From contig NZ_FRBD01000003.1 of the NCBI RefSeq assembly GCF_900142525.1, positions 124,001 to 188,000 on the forward strand: a DNA stretch of 64,000 bases. The letters are read 5' to 3'. Below are positions 58,160 to 64,000 of the stretch, piece after piece. The notes beneath the pieces were generated by a model. The model worked only from the letters and a program-made list of their open reading frames with translations, was not told where the DNA came from and did no database searches. The stretch comes from Xylanibacter ruminicola (GTDB lineage: Bacteria > Bacteroidota > Bacteroidia > Bacteroidales > Bacteroidaceae). Each line of letters opens with the position of its first letter. The first letter of the stretch is position 1. Made by a program: the position numbers and the translations under genes.

Positions 58160-61069
58160 TTAGATTTTCTTTAATAAAGCGAACAATTCACGGATAATCA
58201 TAACAAGAGCAGAGCCAACAATTATAATTCCCCAATCTACCAACTTAAGAGGAACCACGTTGAAGAAACTGTTAAGGAACGGAGCTTGAACAATAAGAAT
58301 CTGACCCACAAGAATTATAATGGTGATTGTTATAAAGCCATCACATCCTTTAAGATTAAGGCCACTTCCTCCACTCTTATATGCTCTTGCATTGAACATA
58401 TACCAGAAATGAGTCATCACAAAAATGGTAAAGAGCAGTGTTAACTCATATGGTGTCACTGCATTCTTCTCTGCAGAAAGTGACAGTGATGCAAGATCTG
58501 TGAGCTGCTGAATATCACTGTGCTGGAAAATATAGAGGAATCCAAGTAATAATACAAAGAAGAAGCCACCAACGCCAATGATATTTGCAAGCATTGACTT
58601 ATCCAGAATAAAGGCTTTTCTGTCTCTTGGCTTGTCATTCATTACTCTATCGGTTGGAGGCAGAGCAGACAATGCAAATGCAGCGAAAGTGTCCATGATA
58701 AGATTCACCCACAACATCTGTGTAACTGTTAATGGTGATTCTGTTCCCATAAAAGCGCCACAAAGAACCAAGAAGCAAGCCGCCACATTGACAGTAAGCT
58801 GGAACAGCAAGAAACGCTGTATGTTCTGGAAGAGCGAGCGTCCCCATTTTACAGCACGGGCAATACTAGCAAATGAGTTATCAATAATAGTAATGTCACT
58901 GGCCTCCTTTGCTACACTAGTACCAGCACCCATTGACAGACCAACATGGGCAGCATTAAGTGCCGGAGCATCATTAGTTCCGTCACCTGTTACAGCAACA
59001 ACTTGGTCTTTTGCTTGCAATGCTTCAACAAGCCTCTTCTTGTCCATAGGACGAGCACGAGCAATAATCTTAAGGTCATTAACTCGTTCTAACAGTTCCT
59101 TCTCTGATAATGAAGCAAAAGTACGTCCGTCAATTATGTTGCGATCTGTATATGAATCCTTCCAAATTCCGATTTGACGACCAATCTCACGAGCCGTTGC
59201 AATTGTATCACCAGTTACAATCTTAACGTCAATACCCGCATGCAGACATTTCTCGACAGCATCCTTTACGTCCTCACGAATTGGATCTTCAATGCCAACG
59301 ATACCCATAAAGGTTAAATCATCAGCAACAAGTTTTCCGTTTTCAATGCCTGTCTTACCATCTTCAATGATCTGATATGCAAAGCCAAGGGTTCTCATAG
59401 CTTTTTTCTGATAGTCAAGAAGCGTTTTCTCATATTCTTCCTTGCTATGGTTCGCTGGCATGTGCTTGCACAATCCAATGACTATTTCAGGAGCACCTTT
59501 AACATAAAGTACTTTCTTTCCTTCTTTTACGCCAGACTGTACCATTGTTGCCATATACTTCCTTTCTGTTGAGAATGGGACTTCAGCTATACGGCTAGTA
59601 GCTTCGCGTAATTCTTGGTAACTCTGTTTCTTGTTATAGAGCCAAAGAAGAAGAGCTCCCTCCGTTGGATTACCGATGGCATGGGGCTTTCCCTCAGAGA
59701 AATCAAGAGAAGCAGTAGAATTGACAGCCATTGCTTCAAAAACAAAAGCATCCTCATCAATAACACTTTCTTTTACCTGCATCAGGTTCTGAGTAAGAGT
59801 ACCTGTCTTATCCGTGCAAATAACAGTAGTTGCACCCATGGTCTCACAAGCATGCATCTTACGAACAAGATTATTCGTCTTAAGCATCTTTCTCATAGAA
59901 TTTGCAAGAGAAAGAGACACAGCCATAGGTAATCCTTCAGGAACAGCGACAACAACCAATGTTACGGCAATCATAATTGTTTCCAAAGAATATGCCATCA
60001 GATGAGACATTTCTGCTTCTGGTAAAAGCAAGTTATGTAGTCCGATGACTGCTCCTATAAATATGGCGAAGAACACAACGATTGTCGTCATACATTGCCA
60101 TTTGCTGAAATCTTCAAACTTCTTAATAACAAGCCAGAAGAAAATAGCAGTAGGAATGATCAAAGCCCATACAGGTAATGCCCAGTCAAAATAGACAAGC
60201 AGTTTACCAACAATAATCAAGCCAGCAAATACGTAACTGATATTCGTGATGAGATCACTGAGCCCGTCCAGCTGCTCATTAAGCGGAGTCTTAACTTTCT
60301 TAGACACCTTATTCTTTCTTTGTAGCTTGACAGCCCTTTTCTGCTTCTCATCCAGCTCTTCCAATGCGTCATCATCCTCTTCTTCGTCATCAAAGTCTGC
60401 ACCAACAAGAGATTGCATGATTTTTCCGTTTTCAGTGTTGTCTCCGACAGCTATTACTTCGGCATAACCATGACCTTCCATAATCTGGGTACCACGATAT
60501 ATCTGATTGCAAGGATACGTAGCTTCAGCATCAAACTCTGCCTCATTGGTAGTCTTGGCATGAACAGGTTCACCTGTAAGGGATGACTCATCAACATTCA
60601 AACTAACGGCTTCCAATAGTTTTGCATCAGCAGGAATCTCTTGACCAGTCTGAAGTACCAAGATGTCACCAACAACAATATCGCATTTGGGAACTTCTAC
60701 GACATTTCCATTTCGAATGGCTAGGACAATCTCTTCATCGTTCACTTGATTCAGAAGGGTAAACTCTTTTTGTGCCTTCAACTCGAAATAGAATCCGAGA
60801 CCAGTTGCCAATAGAATCGCAACAAAGATTCCAATCGGCTCAAAGAAAACAGCAAATTTTTCTCCTAATCCCCAATATTCGTAACAAGATACTCCAATAG
60901 CGAAGAAACCGATAACCATCAATATTACGATCAATGGATCTTCAAATTTCTCAAAATACAATTTCCAAAGAGATTCTTTCTCTGGCGGTGTCAATCGGTT
61001 TTCACCATACTTTTTGCGGCTTTCGAGCACCTGTGCATCGGTCAAGCCTGTGTAATGATTCTGTTTCAT
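58160..61069 (-). CDS. Calcium-translocating P-type ATPase (PMCA/SERCA-type)
   Basis: The 969-residue inner-membrane pump has an N-terminal cation-ATPase domain (GLTDAQVLESRKKYGENRL), the TGE motif in SLTGEPVHA (about 165), DKTGTLTQN with the phosphorylated aspartate (about 418), KGAPEIV (nucleotide site), TGD and VTGDGTNDAPAL in the hinge, and about ten transmembrane helices. A highly acidic then lysine-rich insert (FDDEEEDDDALEELDEKQKRA) before the fourth helix is unusual. It most likely exports calcium. It is followed on the same strand by the acidic TerB-like protein. Confidence 0.93.
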   Translation of the reverse strand: MKQNHYTGLTDAQVLESRKKYGENRLTPPEKESLWKLYFEKFEDPLIVILMVIGFFAIGVSCYEYWGLGEKFAVFFEPIGIFVAILLATGLGFYFELKAQKEFTLLNQVNDEEIVLAIRNGNVVEVPKCDIVVGDILVLQTGQEIPADAKLLEAVSLNVDESSLTGEPVHAKTTNEAEFDAEATYPCNQIYRGTQIMEGHGYAEVIAVGDNTENGKIMQSLVGADFDDEEEDDDALEELDEKQKRAVKLQRKNKVSKKVKTPLNEQLDGLSDLITNISYVFAGLIIVGKLLVYFDWALPVWALIIPTAIFFWLVIKKFEDFSKWQCMTTIVVFFAIFIGAVIGLHNLLLPEAEMSHLMAYSLETIMIAVTLVVVAVPEGLPMAVSLSLANSMRKMLKTNNLVRKMHACETMGATTVICTDKTGTLTQNLMQVKESVIDEDAFVFEAMAVNSTASLDFSEGKPHAIGNPTEGALLLWLYNKKQSYQELREATSRIAEVPFSTERKYMATMVQSGVKEGKKVLYVKGAPEIVIGLCKHMPANHSKEEYEKTLLDYQKKAMRTLGFAYQIIEDGKTGIENGKLVADDLTFMGIVGIEDPIREDVKDAVEKCLHAGIDVKIVTGDTIATAREIGRQIGIWKDSYTDRNIIDGRTFASLSEKELLERVNDLKIIARARPMDKKRLVEALQAKDQVVAVTGDGTNDAPALNAAHVGLSMGAGTSVAKEASDITIIDNSFASIARAVKWGRSLFQNIQRFLLFQLTVNVAACFLVLCGAFMGTESPLTVTQMLWVNLIMDTFAAFALSALPPTDRVMNDKPRDRKAFILDKSMLANIIGVGGFFFVLLLGFLYIFQHSDIQQLTDLASLSLSAEKNAVTPYELTLLFTIFVMTHFWYMFNARAYKSGGSGLNLKGCDGFITITIIILVGQILIVQAPFLNSFFNVVPLKLVDWGIIIVGSALVMIIRELFALLKKI

Positions 61070-61163
61070 ATTTAAAAAATTAATGTTACTTCAAAAGAAT
61101 TTGGAATACGATTATGCATTTAGACATATATATAAACGTGTCTATCAATAATTGTATGTGTCC

Positions 61164-61964
61164 CTATTTTGTTATATTCTGAAACAATTGAGGAACCTGG
61201 CCATAAGTGGGAAGCTTTCCATCCCATTTTTCAATATACATTTGCTGTATAATTAAAGGTGTTAAAGCGGATGCCTTAAGATCATTTGCTTTTTTCTCAG
61301 CTTCGGCTGCTATTATCTTTGCTTTAGCTTCTGCCTCTGCTTTACGTAACTTGTTCTCTGATTGTATCGCCTCCTGTGTAGTTTTATTCTTGGCATCAAT
61401 AGCATCTTTAAGTGATTGGGGGGCATTTAAATTAGAAGTGAGTTGCTGAAACTCAAACCCTTCTTTTTTTAATTGCTCTACTATCATCGTTTGAACGGCA
61501 GCTTCAAATTGTGGGCGGTGACTAATCAGCGAATCAGATAGATATAAGTTCGCCACATTTCTATAACAATCCATAATAACATTACGCAAATAAGTGTTTT
61601 CAAGTTCAGGTAGACCTCTCCTGAAATTCCGAAATATGTCTGGTACTTTTATTGCATTTACCTTATATGAAAAGGTTGGATCAACGGTAAACTCAGAACC
61701 ATCTTTTGCATTAATTGCAAATGGATCATAATCTTTGACCTGAGTGTAAACAGGGAACTCGTGTATTTCAGTAAATAAGGGCATATATACAACCCATCCG
61801 GAACACTCTGTAATGTCGGCAACACCTCTTTCGTTACCAACCAGATTAACCTTGATTCCAACACATCCGGCATCAATTCGTTCTACAGCCATAAACCAAT
61901 GGAAGAACGCTATCGAAAGAACTATAACAATAAAAACTATAAGTGTAATCCTAATTTTCTTCAT
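61164..61964 (-). CDS. SPFH/Band 7 (prohibitin-like) membrane protein
   Basis: One N-terminal transmembrane segment (IRITLIVFIVIVLSIAFFHWFMA) is followed by an SPFH domain (ERIDAGCVGIKVNLVGNERG, then FAINAKDGSEFTVDPTFSYKV) and an alanine/glutamate-rich coiled coil (LRKAEAEAKAKIIAAEAEKKANDL). Such proteins form rings at the inner membrane and guard proteases or transporters. It ends with a short C-terminal helix (IEKWDGKLPTYGQ) of the prohibitin-like kind. Confidence 0.9.
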   Translation of the reverse strand: MKKIRITLIVFIVIVLSIAFFHWFMAVERIDAGCVGIKVNLVGNERGVADITECSGWVVYMPLFTEIHEFPVYTQVKDYDPFAINAKDGSEFTVDPTFSYKVNAIKVPDIFRNFRRGLPELENTYLRNVIMDCYRNVANLYLSDSLISHRPQFEAAVQTMIVEQLKKEGFEFQQLTSNLNAPQSLKDAIDAKNKTTQEAIQSENKLRKAEAEAKAKIIAAEAEKKANDLKASALTPLIIQQMYIEKWDGKLPTYGQVPQLFQNITK

Positions 61965-61976
61965 ATTATTTATATT

Positions 61977-62300
61977 TTAGAGTAAAACCAATATAAAAAG
62001 CAATATCGAGCAAAGAACCAAATACTTAGTATCAACAAATAACTTATCACCCAGTCTAACATTGGGTATCTTATTAAAGAATTGCAATATTGGGGTAAGA
62101 AAGATACTTACTGAATCCATGATTTTGGCATACTTAGGATATAATTGGTTCTTGTAAGGGAATATTTTCCAATATAGAATAATTCCTATCGTAATTAGAG
62201 AAATAGCAATCTTTAATATTGCAATCGCATTTATGTATAATAATAGCCCAACTAGCAAGATAAAAGCTGTGGCAAACAAAAATTTATCTGTTGTCTTCAT
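61977..62300 (-). CDS. Small membrane protein (107 aa)
   Basis: Several hydrophobic segments (FATAFILLVGLLLYINAIAIL, ISLITIGIILYW, and a C-terminal LVLCSILLFILVLL). No family was recognised. It lies 12 bp upstream of the SPFH gene and next to another small membrane protein; the three likely share a transcript. Confidence 0.65.
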   Translation of the reverse strand: MKTTDKFLFATAFILLVGLLLYINAIAILKIAISLITIGIILYWKIFPYKNQLYPKYAKIMDSVSIFLTPILQFFNKIPNVRLGDKLFVDTKYLVLCSILLFILVLL

Positions 62301-62306
62301 TATATC

Positions 62307-62483
62307 TTAATTGATTCTATTAACTTCTTTCTTAATCCATCCTTTAAGGCTGAATAATAAGTATACTACAACTAATAGGGTTATAACAATTGCTATGATT
62401 TCTCCAGTTCCATCATATGTAAGACCAATATAAAAAAGGCCCCAAAACAGAATTACAAATATTATTGGAAGGCTCTTGTTCAT
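62307..62483 (-). CDS. Small membrane protein (58 aa)
   Basis: A short frame, ATG at 62483 to TAA at 62309-62307, gives two hydrophobic segments (PIIFVILFWGLFYIGL and IAIVITLLVVVYLLFSL) and a basic end (KGWIKKEVNRIN). It fills the gap between the 107-aa membrane protein and the 145-aa secreted protein on the same strand. Function unknown. Confidence 0.65.
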   Translation of the reverse strand: MNKSLPIIFVILFWGLFYIGLTYDGTGEIIAIVITLLVVVYLLFSLKGWIKKEVNRIN

Positions 62484-62491
62484 GCCAATAA

Positions 62492-62929
62492 TTATTTATT
62501 ACTTTCAAATTCGGCCTTAGAGATACCTTGGCCTGTTCCACCGCCACCAGAACTAACAAAAAACTCTAGCGTAGCCTGAGAATAACCTTCTTCATCACAT
62601 TGTATCGAAAACATACCAGACTTTTTGTATAAAGTTTCCAATCCCTTGGATGCCTTGGTCTTTGTAAAGAATGTATCAGAACTGTAGAATGATACTGTAC
62701 TTGAAGATTTGGGAGAAATTGAAACTGTCTGATACAACCCACGTCCACCTGTCTTCATGATTTTGACAGTTAGAGTGTAACTAGAGCGATTCATAATAGT
62801 AAGAGAAGCAGTAGCCGAGGTTTGGTAGGTGCTTCTGGAACTATTGCCAGAGTTAGAATACCAACTTTGTCCATTCATGTTCAGAACGAAACCAATCACA
62901 AGTGCGAAAATAAATAAAACCTTTTTCAT
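62492..62929 (-). CDS. Secreted protein of unknown function (145 aa)
   Basis: The signal peptide (VLFIFALVIGFVLNMNGQ) is followed by a serine- and threonine-rich beta protein (SATASLTIMNRSSYTLTVKIMKTG), then a glycine-rich turn (SSGGGGTGQG) near the end. A -7 box TATCTTTG (62970-62963) lies upstream. It seems to be the first gene of the run leading to the SPFH gene. Confidence 0.7.
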   Translation of the reverse strand: MKKVLFIFALVIGFVLNMNGQSWYSNSGNSSRSTYQTSATASLTIMNRSSYTLTVKIMKTGGRGLYQTVSISPKSSSTVSFYSSDTFFTKTKASKGLETLYKKSGMFSIQCDEEGYSQATLEFFVSSGGGGTGQGISKAEFESNK

Positions 62930-63030
62930 CTTTTGAATTTTAAATTATTACTTTTGATGGTGCAAAGATACGCATTCTTTATCGTCTTTGTATATTTTCT
63001 CTAATATTGCAATACTTTCATATCCCATAT

Positions 63031-63684
63031 CTATTTTTTTGTTGCAAGGTTACATGGTAATCTGTTCTTAACCCTAAATGGTTGATAATGACCAGGTAAT
63101 ACCAATGTATCCTTGTCTAGGTTTAATATGTATTCTATGCTATATTTTAAGGTAGAAGAATCTCCTCCGTCAAAATCAGTTCTACCTTGTCCGTTTTTAA
63201 AGAGTACATCACCACAAAAGATGACTTTCTTTGACTCACAGTGAAATGAAATACTTCCAGGCGAGTGTCCAGGGGTTGGAATGACAGAGAATACATTATC
63301 TCCAATCATCAATTTCTCATATGGTTCCTCTATCCATTGAATGTGTTCTGTTGATAGCAGTTCTTTTTCCTCGTTGCTTAATCCCATTAATACACAACAA
63401 AGCTTATTCCATTCTAAAAGATCATAGTCAAGAATACAAGCCTTAGTCATGATATGATATTTGTCGTATATGTAATTGATACCGAACATATGGTCAAAAT
63501 GCAAGTGAGTACAAAAACTGTATTTTAAACTCAATTTATTCTCATTTACATAACTTACGATTTTATTAAATTCTTCCTGAGAAGTGCAACCACAGTCTAT
63601 TATCATAGTTTCCTTTGTTATTTCATCGGAAACTATGTATGTATTTACTTGATTTCTATTAAATACAAACGACTGTATTATCAT
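63031..63684 (-). CDS. Metallo-beta-lactamase-fold hydrolase (glyoxalase II-like)
   Basis: The 217-residue protein has the zinc-binding THLHFDHMFG (HxHxDH), TPGHSPGSISFH and a late VLPGHY. It matches the glyoxalase II/MBL-fold hydrolases of bacteria that act on thioesters such as S-lactoyl derivatives. Its start overlaps the stop of the upstream membrane protein (TAATG). The substrate is unknown. Confidence 0.9.
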   Translation of the reverse strand: MIIQSFVFNRNQVNTYIVSDEITKETMIIDCGCTSQEEFNKIVSYVNENKLSLKYSFCTHLHFDHMFGINYIYDKYHIMTKACILDYDLLEWNKLCCVLMGLSNEEKELLSTEHIQWIEEPYEKLMIGDNVFSVIPTPGHSPGSISFHCESKKVIFCGDVLFKNGQGRTDFDGGDSSTLKYSIEYILNLDKDTLVLPGHYQPFRVKNRLPCNLATKK

Positions 63685-64000
63685 TATTTTCTCAATTTTG
63701 ATTGATAGTTAATTCCTTGCTTTAAATATATAGTTAAAAGCATCAGCCCAAAGAACACAAGAATCAGTGGAATAATTGGGTAGTTTGCTATAGAATCATA
63801 TAGTCCATGTATCAACGCCGGAATGAAAAGAGCTAGAACACGTAATCCCCATCTATATTTTGGGTATAGTTCAGAGAAGGAAAGAAAGTATCCTGCTATA
63901 CCACACCAACATGCGTGTAAGAATGGTAAACTTGTAAGTCTCGCAATATTTAGGAAGAAAGAAATGTCGTATTGTTGTTCTGCATTGACAGTTACTTGAT
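63684..64000 (-). CDS. PrsW-like intramembrane protease, C-terminal part (5' truncated)
   Basis: A reverse-strand frame open at the window edge reads 105 residues with hydrophobic segments. It holds FLHACWCGIAGYFLSF and ALFIPALIHGLYDS, which resemble the histidine motifs of PrsW-family glutamic intramembrane proteases. The EE motif would lie upstream, outside the window. The stop TAA overlaps the start of the MBL-fold gene. Confidence 0.65.
   Translation of the reverse strand, partial: QVTVNAEQQYDISFFLNIARLTSLPFLHACWCGIAGYFLSFSELYPKYRWGLRVLALFIPALIHGLYDSIANYPIIPLILVFFGLMLLTIYLKQGINYQSKLRK

Overview
The window comes from a Bacteroidales genome, most likely Prevotella or a close relative. Promoters carry the Bacteroidetes -7 box TAnnTTTG, often with TTTG about 20 bp upstream. 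Lipoproteins have short lipoboxes. The conjugation-type genes (TopB, MobV-type relaxase, DUF3945-like protein, TraG-type ATPase) are of the Bacteroidetes kind. There are no rRNA genes, no conventional tRNAs and no CRISPR array.

Region 1 (1-9946) looks like a DNA-defence or DNA-repair cluster. It starts with the 3' end of an AddB-like nuclease. An AddA-like helicase-nuclease follows, carrying an extra 370-residue C-terminal module with a PUA/EVE-like segment. A stand-alone paralogue of that module, a HIRAN protein, a 96-aa protein and a regulator with a sigma-region-4-like helix-turn-helix and an RNA polymerase alpha-CTD-like end come next. One reverse-strand gene of unknown function (5476-5961) lies between them.

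Region 2 (10021-15528) is an RNA-repair locus. On the reverse strand the order is rtcB, then an array of seven structured RNA elements (12992 down to 12297), then a protein with a RING-like zinc finger and a TerD-like domain. A WYL-domain regulator diverges from rtcB. Four RNA elements are tRNA-like and three are long hairpins. All seven share the motif GGN(N)C(N)AA, a spacer of 8-10 nt, then TACTYC. The promoter of the array (TGTCCCAC, 20 bp, TAATTTTG) also lies before the EVE-like gene and the HIRAN gene, so Regions 1 and 2 are probably one regulon. The rtcB and WYL promoters each carry a 21-bp palindrome exactly 8 bp before the -7 box. This is the most novel part of the window.

Region 3 (15702-25718) is accessory DNA: an S24-type repressor, a deoxyinosine-glycosylase-like protein, an IS3-family element with a 4-bp target duplication inside a 12-bp-period repeat, an agmatine-deiminase-family enzyme, and an operon with an SGDV-repeat protein.

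Region 4 (25886-39753) is a mobilization module: XRE regulator, a structured RNA candidate, topoisomerase III, a nested inverted-repeat region that is probably oriT, relaxase, OmpA-like protein, DUF3945-like protein, two secreted helical proteins and a coupling ATPase. No integrase or full type IV secretion set is visible.

Region 5 (39778-64000) is chromosomal in character: aminotransferase, nitroreductase, D-lactate dehydrogenase, lipoproteins, a HAD protein of the RNA-repair-associated type, ADP-ribosylglycohydrolase, nucleoside phosphorylase, M16 protease, two TPR-retropepsin paralogues, a TerB-like acidic protein beside a calcium P-type ATPase, an SPFH protein, a metallo-beta-lactamase-fold hydrolase and a truncated PrsW-like membrane protein.
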